Positions 12,701 through 23,774 of a stretch of DNA of 64,000 nucleotides are shown here, piece after piece. How positions within the stretch are numbered: position 1 is the first letter of the stretch; each line of letters starts with the position of its first letter. Origin of the DNA: Apostichopus japonicus. Its lineage: Eukaryota; Echinodermata; Holothuroidea; Aspidochirotida; Stichopodidae. The translations under genes and the position numbers were made by a program. The DNA lies in contig NC_092567.1 of the NCBI RefSeq assembly GCF_037975245.1, forward strand, positions 24,916,876 to 24,980,875, read 5' to 3'. Under the pieces are notes generated by a model. It was not told the origin of the DNA and did no database searches. It saw only the letters and a program-made list of their open reading frames with translations.

Positions 12701-15236
12701 TTTCAAGTGGAAGATGTTCTAGTTTTAGAGCTTGGTCTAGTTCTACAGTAAGATTTCATGTTGTTTTCTCTTTATTCAGTTCACTATTCAAATATTACAG
12801 TGAAATTTAATTTTGAAATTCAAAACTTTAGAATATTACCGCTGAAGAGATGAATCAAAGTATCCTGAGAGATATTTAGGTTTCTCAAAGAGCGCCACCA
12901 TTGCCCAAAAGCTTTCTTCTTCAGATGCCATTTGCATCAGTAACATTCCAGCTATGTACGACATGCCTGCAATGAGCAAGAACGAAAAAAATAACACATA
13001 TGAACATCATAAATAGTAGAAATGAACCTAGACAATAATTGTCCGTCATTAAGCATATGTTAAACAGAAAACAGGTTTGATAATTAATATTAAACAATAA
13101 CAAATAAATAATACTATAATGGTAATATATGTGGATTCTAAAAAAAAATTTTTTTAAAGAGGTATATACAGGTTTAGTTAGGAGAAGATCCAAACTAGGG
13201 ACTTTTGGAATAACTTAACTACAGCAAAAGATGTGATGTGTACTAGGTATAATGGTCAAAAGGTTTCAAACACTTCACAATTTTCATGATATTTGTACAA
13301 AGACTGGTGTTTTTCCTTTCCACACTCATACAAGTTTTCAGTGGCCTTACGGTGTACTTAACTTTTCATTTAACTTGCGTCTAACATATCCTTTCCTACA
13401 GTACATCTCCAATGAGTATTGCTAGTATGGATGGTGTATAAAAACATCACCAATTGATGACAAATCCTCCACTCTACCCCTCCCACACCCGTTTTCTCTC
13501 TTCATAGAATCACTCATATATGTACCCATCTTATTTATAAATTAATTGCTTCTCACTGAGAACTGATTTGATGAATGGTTGACAGAAATGTCACACACAT
13601 TGGCCACAAACCCACCAGTCTCCTCCCTCCCTCCCTCCCGCCCTCCCTCCCATCCCTTCCATGGAGTCCCAAGGATATATCAACCCTTGTAACCATTTAT
13701 CTGATCATCATAATGTACAGTATGTAGACTACAGTACAGAATGCCAGATTGTTTCGCACATACCTTGACAATAACCGACCTCAGAGTTGTAGATGGAGTA
13801 AGCAGATAGAAGCCGGAAGAGCGAAGCATGTCCTTCCTTGGCTGATGTGTCACGTCCCATGAAGAGTCTATGAGTTGGAAATGTTCTGTCTGAGAAACAG
13901 AATGGAAAGATGAAGAAACAAAAATGATATATCAAAGACAAGGGTAAGTTATAACTTGTGACAGCTAACATTTTTGTACTGCAAAAAAATTCCTTACCCA
14001 CATTATTAATCAATGTGTAATGGAAAGCTACAATGGATACTTTTAGCAAGACCTTCCACTCAGCCCCCCTTGCTCCCCCCCCCCCCCTAATCATTTGCTT
14101 TAAGTTATCGGGGACCATTTTCATCAGAAGTAAAACATACAGAAAATAATTAATGCTGATTACATCACAAATGAATTCTGCATCTTGTACTTTCAACCAT
14201 TTCCAGAATAACATTTCCCTCCCAGGGAATAACTTATTTGGTATTACGTCACACCTACAGTACAAAGGAACTATAGTAAATTAAAACCGCTATATGAACA
14301 GTGCTAAATTATTCTTATAATCTGTCTTGAGTCTGCACTTTCCTAGTTCAGACAATGTTATTATAACTTACCAACATCAACAATTATCTGCCTAAGTGTC
14401 TTCAAAGCAATCAGATGGCCCATCTTTGCTGGTTTGTGAATTGTACCTTCCACATTTTCATTGCCGTTGCCAGCTTCCCAAAGTTCATGGTTGTGTATAT
14501 TCAACGAGTATTCGCTAACCCCGAGCTCCACCAGTTGCAGTCTAATGGCTCGAATGCATTCCTGATGGCCAAATAAAAAATATTGAAGATCAAGATATTA
14601 AGCAAGTCTCTAGATAGATATAACATTTGAGGGATATTTATGTGGTTGAAGCTGATTGCTTAAACAAAACTACTGGGAATTTTCTGGGTCCTTAACAAAA
14701 AGTAAAAAAAAAAAGAACTCCTAATTGGCACAAGAAGAAACTGACCATTTTATAAAGGCAACCACCTAGACTTATTTCAAAGGGTATCAAATTTGTCAAA
14801 GTTCACTTTATCTTAATTTCAAGCTTTCTGTTTAGTTTATTGTCATATACCTGGTAACTAAAGGATGATGTGCTTCTCAACTGTTCGCATCCTAGAAGTG
14901 CTCGCCACACATCCCGCCTCATCTCTGGTGGCACACCTCTCTTTAACAAGCATCTCAGTCTACCAGGATGCTTCATGTGAGACTCAGGCCAACCTCTCAA
15001 AAACTTCTCCCAAAGAAGCTTCTGGTGGTTGATGGTTGAAGGCGATGTTACTATGTCATTTCTGGAAATGAAAGTCACCATTAAGAAAGTGATATCTACT
15101 GTTCCATGGTAACTGATAACAGTATAATTACAGAGTTTCTTGCCTTTTTTATTCAGTCTAAGTGATTTATTACGCATACTTAAGTTTCTTACCGGTCACA
15201 ATAATTTAGAGGGTCCGAACCTTGGACAAGAAAGCA
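6781..15236 (-). CDS. TBC-domain Rab GTPase-activating protein
   Basis: Exons in gene order: 15236-15193 (weak), 15061-14851, 14561-14372, 13889-13764, 12966-12840, 11959-11890, 11585-11471, 11072-10955, 10123-10020, 9845-9789, 9197-8783, 8176-8006, 7557-7499, 6869-6781. Every junction is GT-AG with matching phase, giving about 631 codons without the missing first exon. The TBC signature is clear. RGVPPEMRRDVWRALLG is the entry helix. IIVDVDRTFPTHR holds the arginine finger. EVGYCQGMSYIAG holds the glutamine finger. TPWFMCLFTSMPCWETVLA and the following WDLLLLDG close the domain. Such proteins stimulate GTP hydrolysis by Rab proteins on membranes. The C-terminal third is basic and Ser/Thr-rich with no recognised domain, and ends LAKDLEEA. 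I could not assign the subfamily. Reading through the internal donor at 8782 gives a shorter isoform ending at 8749. The start codon lies upstream of 15236 and was not found. Confidence 0.85.
8749..9197 (-). CDS. Alternative terminal exon of the TBC gene
   Basis: The exon beginning at 9197 can be read to a TAA at 8749-8751, ending in YLLRDNGVSA. An internal donor at 8782 (ACAAG then GTATTTG) instead joins in phase to three further exons whose phases all agree. A canonical AATAAA on the minus strand lies at about 8391-8396, which would suit the short form. The two endings predict isoforms differing by about 75 C-terminal residues. Which dominates cannot be told from sequence alone. The long tail looks more protein-like, so I take it as the main form. 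Confidence 0.5.
11200..11400. repeat. Two tandem copies of a dispersed ~105-bp repeat
   Basis: The phrase GAGAAAGGTTAGGAA followed by CTGTTCATACTGTCAGTACG occurs at about 11222 and again at about 11317, in a TBC-gene intron. Related copies, one of them inverted, lie at 50090-50170 and 50270-50350 in a CARS1 intron, so this is a dispersed family. Confidence 0.65.
13613..13660. repeat. CCCTCCCTCC microsatellite
   Basis: A pyrimidine-only run of (CCCT)n type in a TBC-gene intron. No function is indicated. Confidence 0.6.
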
Positions 15237-15537
15237 CTTTCAAAAGTTTAACAATTTTGAGCACACCTTAACCTGCAGTAAGAGAATGGTGACCTTAAGA
15301 CTTGTGTGTTTGTGATCAGTTCCAACTTGCTGCACACTAGATATACAGTATGTCACTCCTTACTAAGGAAAGGAAAACATAGGCAATGGAATTGTGATTC
15401 ACAAAATAAGGAAAATAAGTACTCCCTGTAATGGCAACCTAATGACACTTCGTCCCTATGAGTTCAACATACTGTACTGTACACTACAGGAATTTTGGTG
15501 CAAAGAAAATGCATCTTTGGTTAATTTGAACAAAGTG

Positions 15538-15775
15538 GCTATTTTTACGACCAGGAGTAACAATAATTTCTGGTTACACATGCGCAGTTGCTTTAACATG
15601 GCTATTTTTACGACCAGGAGTAACAATAATTTCCGGTTAGGGTCACCCTTCTGCATGCGCAGTTGCTTTATTTACTTTACTGCGTATGCGTAACCGGAAA
15701 TTCGCCGATGTCGTAAGAATAGTTTATAAATAATTGTTACTCCTGGTCGTAAGAATAGTCACGGCCTAATTTGAA
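15538..15775. mobile_element. Foldback/MITE-like inverted repeat
   Basis: The word TACGACCAGGAGTAACAATA occurs in direct orientation at about 15547 and 15609. Its reverse complement (ATTGTTACTCCTGGTCGTAA) lies near 15735-15755. The ends read GGCTATTTTTACGACC and, inverted, GACTATTCTTACGACC. This is the layout of a short non-autonomous inverted-repeat element with one internally duplicated end. No transposase frame is present and no target-site duplication was recognised. Confidence 0.65.
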
Positions 15776-16387
15776 CATTAGAATTTTACCTATTGTACCA
15801 GACTGTCTTACAGCAGGAGATGCAAGCACCTCCCTGAGGCTCCCTGCCAATTTTTTTTTTATGATAGCGCCTAATGGCTGGAAACACAGCCAAAATGATC
15901 CTGGGACCTAACATGGCAATAAAAAGTACACTGTATGGTTGGCGTTTATGTCCTCTAGCAGGATTTTTGCCGACTTCACCCATTCAGATTCATATACTGT
16001 ATGTCTATTATTAAAAATGAATAGCTTACGCTAGATACAATATTAAAAGCTACAGAATATGATGCATGTGCTTCCCAAACCAATTCCACACAATTCTTAA
16101 AAATGTTGTAATTAATTTGTATTTAGCCTAGGCAGAGATTATAATTTATTAGATTTACCACAAGTTCTTGTGACACTGCTTGTAATGTAAGGCTCTTTTA
16201 AGTTAACCATACATTAGACCTTATGTCATATCAAAAGTAAAAATATCTCTAGTGTTTTCCCCTACTAGGTAGTACTAGTACTAGACTGTTATAAGTTAGG
16301 TAAAGTTCTGTTGGCCTACTTTAGCCTTAGGCTTTCCCTGAATACTTAACATACTGTAGGCCTAGCTGTTTCTATGGACAACCAAAC

Positions 16388-16980
16388 GGGTGTTACTAAA
16401 ACGAATGACAATTGCGTTACACATAACGAATGACAATATGTTGTACACACTAAAAAAGTGCGTTGACTAAAACGAATGACAGTAATGACAGCACAGACAT
16501 TTGCTCAACCGGATATCACAGTTCAGACTTCGTGGGTATCTAGATCTAGTAAAGTACGGACAAGATAAAAACGCACCTTATACTAAGCGAAATTGTAAGT
16601 CTGATTTTACAAAGTAAATTTAACGTCATTTTTCCGATATTAATTGTTAGAAACTAACCATAATCTTGAAACGGCTTCAGTTATCTTTCTATATAAATCT
16701 ACAGAGGTAAAAAGCACAGCACCCAAGCGCATTCTCACCCAAAAACTTTCCCTGTGGTTTCTATCCGTAAATTACACCAAAACCCTGCAACCACGTTATA
16801 TGCGATTTTCCTCAAATCGTTTTTGCGCAGAAAACCAATAACCGCATTTACTCCACTCCGTTAACCATTCTATCTCCACTCAACACTGTCATTCGTTGTC
16901 ATTCGTTGTCATTCGCTGTCATTCGCAAATGATAATTAACCCTGTACAAAGTCAATTGTCATTCGTTTTAGTTTGTCCCC
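16388..16980. mobile_element. 593-bp TIR DNA transposon with 8-bp TSD
   Basis: The element is flanked by the direct repeat AACCAAAC at 16380-16387 and 16981-16988, an 8-bp target-site duplication. The ends are inverted repeats: both contain ACTAAAACGAATGACAATTG, at the left directly and at the right inverted. The subterminal regions are packed with AACGAATGACA words pointing inward (four on the right as TGTCATTCG). There is no transposase frame, so it is non-autonomous. An 8-bp duplication is usual for hAT-type elements, but the termini do not start with the common CAG-type hAT end, so the superfamily is left open. Confidence 0.8.
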
Positions 16981-18234
16981 AACCAAACATAGTAGACCAA
17001 TATGTGATCAAATACTAGCACGACAAAGTGATCACAATTTCGGAACTAGGCCTATATGTTACAATTATGGAAATGTGATCATGGCGTGGGAATATTTTTC
17101 TCACAATATACAAAAGATTCTGCCAATAGGTGGGCCTAATGATACATGCACTTTACACTATACGTTGTTTTTTAATATTAGGCTAGGCAAAGGCCAGTGC
17201 TAACGCTATTTGGTTTCAACTGAGCATACTTTCTGCACATGCTGCATCTTTCATCCTCGTCTGCACCTGGGATTACAGCAAACCCGTGTTTATCGAAAAC
17301 ATTCCCCTTGTAGTTATCCATTTAACGTTTCCTTCTGATAATTTAGTGAAATCTTTGACTAGTCTTCGAAGAGTTATCTCGTGCCAAAAGTGTAGACATA
17401 ACGATGTTCAAGTGCAAGTTTGACTTTTTGAATCTGCCGGTAGACTTCAGTGTTTTGAAAGTATGAGCCTGTCAGACGCTAGCTGCCATTAATATGGAAC
17501 GCCAAACTCAGCACAGGTGGTGTTGCTTATGGAACGCCAAAAGGACCACAGGTGGCGTTGCCACCCTAAGCAGGAGGTGCTACTACCCTTAACAGCTACT
17601 TCTCTAACAGGTGGTGCTACTGCTCTAAACATGAGGTCCTTCTACTCTACTACCCAAATACCATGGCCTAACCTTCATGGTCACCCACTATAATACTGGT
17701 TAGGCTTGAGGTAGACAATATGTGTGATATCTCATGAGGGGAATATATGCTGTACATTGAAAAGAAGGGGTGGAGGTGGCTTTCTTTGTTAGGGTGGGTG
17801 CTTTGATGCATAATTAGAGGGTTTCCCAAAAGGTTTTGGGATAAAAATTTTAAAAAATAAACACAAATTATATTCTAATTTTTACATTTATTATGCATTG
17901 TAAGTTAGAAAAGAAATCTGGTCAGATTTGAATTCTGTTACATCCCTTGTTGTGCAATGTTACAATAAACATTCTCATATATATCATATGTAGAAAAGCA
18001 AGTGCATGGTTGCGCTTCTCTCATCATCAGTTGCAATTTTGAGGTCCCAAACTACACTTCTACAGTCATAAAATACAATTCTGTGATAATCAAATACAGT
18101 TCTATAGTCATACACTGCTGTGGTTATTCAATACAGTTTAACAGTTACAAATGTAACACTTTTCTTGAAGAACTTGACCAGATGAAGGTTTACAGATAAG
18201 GTTACTTTTCTTGGACTGCAACCTGGACAACTAT

Positions 18235-18980
18235 GATCCCTACTTTCTATCAGTCTGGTGCCTCTGTATCAGCTTTTATCTCTACTTACTATCAGTCTGG
18301 TGCCTCGTTATAGCTTTGATCCCTACTTTGGATCAGTCTGGTGCCTCTGTATCAGCTATGATCCCTACTTTCAATCAGTCTGGTGCCTCTGTATAACCTA
18401 TGATCCCTAGTTTCTATCAGTCTGGTACCTCTGTATCAGCTTTGATCCCTACTTTCAATCAGTCTGGTGCCTCTGTATCAGCTATGATCCCTAATTTGGA
18501 TCAGTCTGGTGCCTCTGTATCAGCTTTCATCCCTACTTTCAATCAGTCTGGTGCCTCTGTATCAGCTTTGATCCCTACTTTGGATCAGTCTGGTGCCGGA
18601 TCCCTAGTTTGGATCAGTTTGATGCCTCTGTATAACCTATGATCCCTAGTTTCTATCAGTCTGGTACCTCTGTATCGGCTTTGATCCCTAATTTGGATCA
18701 GTCTGGTGCCTCTGTATCAGCTTTTATCCTTACTTACTATCAGTCTGGTGCCTCTTTATCAGCTATGATCCCTACTTTCAATGAGTCTGGTGCCTCTGTA
18801 TCGGCTATGACCCCTAGTTACTATCAGTCTGGTGCCTCTTTATCAGCTTTGATCCCTACTTTCTATCAGTCTGGTGCCTCTGTATCAGCTATGATCCCTA
18901 CTTTCTATCAGTCTGGTGCCTCTTTATAATCTATGATCCCTACTTTCTATCAGTCTGGTGCCTCTTTATCAGCTTTGATC
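18235..18980. repeat. 42-bp minisatellite overlapping the CSTPP1 3' end
   Basis: Roughly 17-18 units of 42 bp with core CAGTCTGGTGCCTCTGTATC. The period is a multiple of three, so the plus strand reads as 14-residue repeats of the type IPTFYQSGASVSAM, interrupted by TAA in several units. On the minus strand every unit contains GACTGA, and the unit nearest the gene supplies the last codons and the stop of CSTPP1. It is therefore an expansion of the CSTPP1 terminal exon and 3' UTR, not a plus-strand gene. Confidence 0.85.
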
Positions 18981-21900
18981 AGAGCCCTTTTTGAAGAATG
19001 CGATGACTTTCTGTTGGAGCAAAAAGAAAGACTTAGCAGTAAGTTTTATCTCACTATGCTACTGAAAACATGTACATTTCAGCATTCATATTTCTGAATT
19101 TGGGAAATGTTTTTCAAGCAACTGCTTATTTATGCCAATCACATAACACAGGTTGATAACAAAGTACTGTTGACTTGTTGTATTAGTGTTGCAAAACGTG
19201 GCTTCACGTAGCTGTTAGCATTTGCCAACCTAGAACAATTTTACTGAACTTGCCAAGTTTAGGAAATATGTTTAAAATTAAACACATTTGTAAACATTAT
19301 AGACACATTTGCTTCCACAGGCTAAATAAACAGTCTAGGGATTGGAGGAAAGCTCATCCTTGATCATGAATATGCATTCCAGAATGATTCAAATGAACAC
19401 AAGTACATACAAAAAACATTTGTTTCGTAATGATGATTATGTTATTGCTTACAACAATAAAAACCTGACATGTGATATTTTCCTTAATATAATAAAACTA
19501 AAACTTCCAAAAGTGTTACATTACCAAATCCTTTTATCGACTTTTACACCAAGAGCTTTACCTTATTGGTTCTATTGGGTCATGATAAACTTCTGTTCTC
19601 GGTGGTAGTACGCCGATACTGCTGTTCAGCGATTCACTTCTTGCTAAAGCTACCACAAACCCATAGAAAGTGCTTCTTGAGGCTTTACTCTGAATGTCAA
19701 GCAGGACAGATGCAGGGGGGTATCTAGAAGTAACGCAGAAAGCAAAATGTATACATTTTGAAAGACACAATTCTTGTCGTAGACATGAACTGCCACTGCA
19801 ATTCGTGTTGACAGTATATCACATAACCATACATTCCAATATAGATATATGTTTAAAGCAGATAGCAAAACTTAATTGTGGATCTCAGACCGAGGATCCC
19901 ATTGTTTTTCCATTGTTCAAATCCACGTACCCTAACCTTAAAGGCATTGAAGACTTGCCCCAAACCGCGTGCGGCCATCTGAAAAAGTCAACTTTCCGTT
20001 GCTTGCAAGCGACGTTTTGTTTGTGTCGCTACAAAATGCAGACAGTACAGTAATGAAACATGATACCTTGTTATCTTTAGCTGGACCTGAGATGTCCATC
20101 GATGTATTTTTTGTACACTGTACTGTGGGTATTGACCGCAGCTGTATGTACTGACTGTACACTAGTGTCTAATAACCGATGGTAGCAAGCTGTGTTGATG
20201 TGTATATTTTGCGATCGATGGTGGTGTCTAACACTTCTGTTACACCTCATTCGAAACTAGGTCAGATTACCGGCATTAGAGGTTTCTTTTTGTGCTAGTC
20301 TTCACACCCTTTAATAATATACCACTGAACAAAAGAATTCTTGCAAGGACATGGTTATTCTTCAGAAATCACATTCGAGGCCTTGGAATTCTTTTGTTCA
20401 AGTCCTCAGGCAGAATACAAAACAAACGTAAACATACACGCATATGCATATACACACACCCATCCGGCTGCAGGACTACAAAGGTTACGATTATCATCAA
20501 AAACTCCAAAAGTCGAAAAGGGGACACAAACCCACCTATCAAATTTAGCTAATATTACAGAGACTTTGTAAAAACAAACTCGCCTGTCCCCCTCCCCCCT
20601 GCACACCCCAATCAGGTTTCAACCTTTTTTTAAACAAAAACCACCAACCTGTATCCTATATCCTGCATATCATGCATCACAGCATCAACAAAGTGTTTAC
20701 TTTCTAGGCCCTCTAGGGGCATGGCGATGCCCTCTAGGGGCATGGTGGTGCCCTCCAGGGCTGCTGCTGCAGTGGTAGCAGACTGATTCGTCGAGGCACT
20801 TGGAATGTAAACTGTCCCTCTAGGACTCCTCACTGTCGTTAATAATTTGTCATAGATGTCAGAACAGCGGTCCAGAAATTCTAGGAATGAAGAAAAGATG
20901 ATTAAAAACAATCATGAATTCATCAGGAGGCACTAAGATGATATAGTGATGGGGGGGGGGGGAGGGGTAGAATGATTTCAATGCTTTATTGTACATACAG
21001 ACCTTCTTACTCCATTTCTTTCTGTGCCTATCCAAACATATATTTATTTGGCTTTATTTGGATTAAAGCACTGTTAAGGTCGATATGTTCTCAACTTCTC
21101 AAGTCTTTTCATGATTTTAATTTGTTCATGACAGGTGCGGATCCAAGGAGACAGGGGATGTGGGAGGGTGTACCCCTCTGTTTCAAATAGACCTGTATGT
21201 CATAGATTGGAAGTACATCAAGAGTGAGTCAGCAATAAACACCATGTTGTCTATGGTCGTTAAGAGCAACTATTTCACTGTACATCCCCCTCAAATGAAT
21301 AGAAAATAGCAGTGTGTGCGTTAATGCAATAGAAATGGTAAGACTATGGAAGATTTGATATCAAGTAAAATGCACTGGTTGGATTTGTGGACACTTAGGA
21401 ATAAAAACTTAAGGTAAGTTACTAAAGTTAACATTAAAAAAAGGTCTGTCTAATAGACGAAACATCTTTCAAAACAACGGTTATCTTGCTTTTTGCTATA
21501 AATATATTGACTTACTGGCTTGGGTATTTAAGAATGATGATATTTAACCTGCCTGCATTCAATTTATGAACTTCAATCTACCTAAACCTTCACTAAATGG
21601 TAACATTTAAGCACTATGACCCCTCCCCCCCACCCCTCCACCGCCAATTGACACAAATCAAGAACAAGATTGACTGCCTCCACTTCCTCCAAATCTATCA
21701 TTCTGAAGGCTGAAAAGATCTACAATTATTGTGTTAAACTCAAAGGGTATAGATATATATTTTTGGTTTACCCTCGTAGTAAAGTTGCAGCTGAAAGGCA
21801 TAAAGAAAATCAGCAAACGATGTGAGGGAATCCATGGCATCTTCCAAAAAGATGATACAAGCTGTCTTCTGCACAAGGTCCAGGGGAAAGTTAGGACAGA

Positions 21901-23774
21901 TTAAACACAACAGGGAATGGTATTCTCTGACATTCAGAAGATCTATGAAGTTAAAGAAAATTGGTCATTTCAATGTGAGAAAACAGCCAGTTCATTTCAT
22001 TTAACTTACATTTTATTACTCCTTACTCATGGAGCCTCTTACATACCAATACTTAGACATTATTTACACTTACCTACAGTATTTCCTTACTTTTACTTAC
22101 ATTTATATTCTCCTACCTTCCAGATTTAACTTTACTATAGTAGTTGATCTGGTTTTTACCAGTACTCTCCCATTTTTTTTCAGCCAAGAGATCATTAACA
22201 ATGGACTTATTAGATATATACACCACATCTTGCCACTAGACACCAAAACAAATTACATTACCTCCACTTTTTCCAATTTGTCGAAAGCATATCCAGAAAG
22301 ACCGAATGAAAGAGGCACGATTATGGGGAGTTGCACGGACAAACTGGTATTCCCTATAGAGTGTGTGGTTACCTTTTCTCAGTGTGCTAAAACTTTGCAG
22401 GAGAAAAAGTGTAACAGTTACGATATATGTAAATTAATGGTTAGTTAATGATCAGAAATTAACACTCTTCAAATTGCATTGACATTGTCACTGTACATAG
22501 TTTTAGGATATCCAAACTTTCATTGAACCAGCTTTCATTTAACTGTGCAGGTAAAGTTGCATAATTATCATGACAAGTCAAATGGGGTGGGGGATGGTGG
22601 GGGGGGGGGTGTTTGAACCCTAGCCCATTAAAAAAATGAGGTGAGAACTGCCCCTAGAGTATTATCTTGAGTTCTCACACATGATAGCAATATAAATAAA
22701 TTATCTATTATATCAAAGTCCAAGAGGATTTTCCTGGGTTTGGATATATGTGACATCATGGAATAAATTGGATAAATTAAGCACTTACTATTCCTGAAAG
22801 AACTGAGCAGGATCAATTTTTGGATAGTCTTCTTTAAAATCAAGGAGTTGTTGTATAGCATCTTCAAGGTAGAGTAAAATATGATGCTTTGCTGCGATAA
22901 AAGAAAGAATGTATGTAAGAGTAGGATCCAGGCATCACTTTCCAGGAGAAGAAATAAGCTGCCAGCTTATATGTTCATGTCAACAGTTGTTAAATATTAC
23001 TTAGTGTCCATGATAGTGCATTATTGTATGTATTTGTGTATGAACCAGGAAAAATCAGGTCTTAGTACAGTATGTCTACAATCCTCAAGGTTTAAGGTGA
23101 ATTTTTTAAGTGGCCTTCACATGAGGTATCAGTAATGCATAAAATATACTAAATCGGTTGACACAAATAACTAGTGTTGTTGACTCGACTCAATGACTTC
23201 AAATGAACAAAGGCAATCTTCCGGCCCTAACTTTAAGGTAGGCTGAGTGAAATGGGGTACTAATTTAGAATCCGTACCATTTCGACTACCTGACAGGCGC
23301 TCTCCCACATTCATGTAATCACTCCCTATCTCCACCTCCCGTTCTTCTATCTCCTAACCCTATTTCTTGCCCCTAGCCCTACTTCCTAACACATAACGCT
23401 ATTCCCTGCCCCTAGCTAGCCCTAATTCCTTACCCCTAACCCATTCATATGGTACGGATTCTAAAGTTAGGCCTGAAATCGTTTAGCCAAAGGCCTAGGC
23501 CTGTCGTTGGTAAGTTAGTGTACATGATGCAAAACTACTGTATGCTATGACTAATCTGTAACAATAGGTTGCTAACCTAGGCTAATTAAGTTTGACATTG
23601 GCCCTAACTGTTAGACGTAACGGTCTACTTCATCATTTCATGCTACAGTACAGTAAGTTAGTATGTGGATGAGATTAGCCTACCCAAATAATCCTCTGGT
23701 GTTAAAGAAAACTTGTCCTCCGTTGTGTTATTGGGAGCAGTCCTACCGTTCTTTGTCTGTTCGTATTCGGACAT
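18950..23774 (-). CDS. CSTPP1: CSTPP1/C11orf49 orthologue, tubulin polyglutamylase regulator
   Basis: Seven exons: 23774-23684, 22891-22789, 22392-22262, 21942-21772, 20880-20649, 19723-19562, 19010-18950. All are GT-AG with agreeing phases, giving about 316 residues against about 331 in the human protein as I recall it. The start ATG is at 23774 (MSEYEQTKNG). Diagnostic stretches shared with vertebrate C11orf49 are LYLEDAIQQLL, EYQFVRATPHNRASF, LICPNFPLDLVQKTACIIF, SFADFLYAFQLQLYYEEFLD and ASRSTFYGFVVALA. The family protein works at centriolar satellites, where it controls the TTLL1-containing tubulin polyglutamylase complex. There is no signal peptide or membrane segment. The sixth exon is followed at once by an in-frame TAA, so unspliced termination after EPIR is possible. 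The strong acceptor before 19010 favours splicing into a last exon encoding a basic tail (SSHSSKRALIKADKEAPD). Confidence 0.88.
19928..20312 (+). repeat. ~390-bp dispersed repeat, copy 1
   Basis: Lies in a CSTPP1 intron and matches, in reverse orientation, the copy at about 42420-42810 in a CARS1 intron. Shared words include CTTTAGCTGGACCTGAGATG, GGTATTGACCGCAGCTGTAT and CTAACACTTCTGTTACACCT. There is no coding frame. It is probably a SINE or a non-autonomous element. I recall similar sequence from sea-cucumber data, but this was not checked. Confidence 0.8.

Larger units (their letters stand above)
15237..18234. other. Intergenic region between CSTPP1 and the TBC gene
   Basis: The region should hold the 5' end of the TBC gene (its first exon and promoter) and the 3' UTR of CSTPP1, whose minus-strand AATAAA candidates include about 17886. 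No further coding exon was identified. It contains the foldback element at 15538-15775, the TIR transposon at 16388-16980 and a short repeated patch at 17490-17640 (GGAACGCCAAA, ACAGGTGG). Confidence 0.5.

Noticed and set aside
18211-18929. Plus-strand repeat protein of 14-residue units
   Set aside because: Several units contain TAA and the array derives from the minus-strand CSTPP1 terminal exon, so no continuous gene exists.
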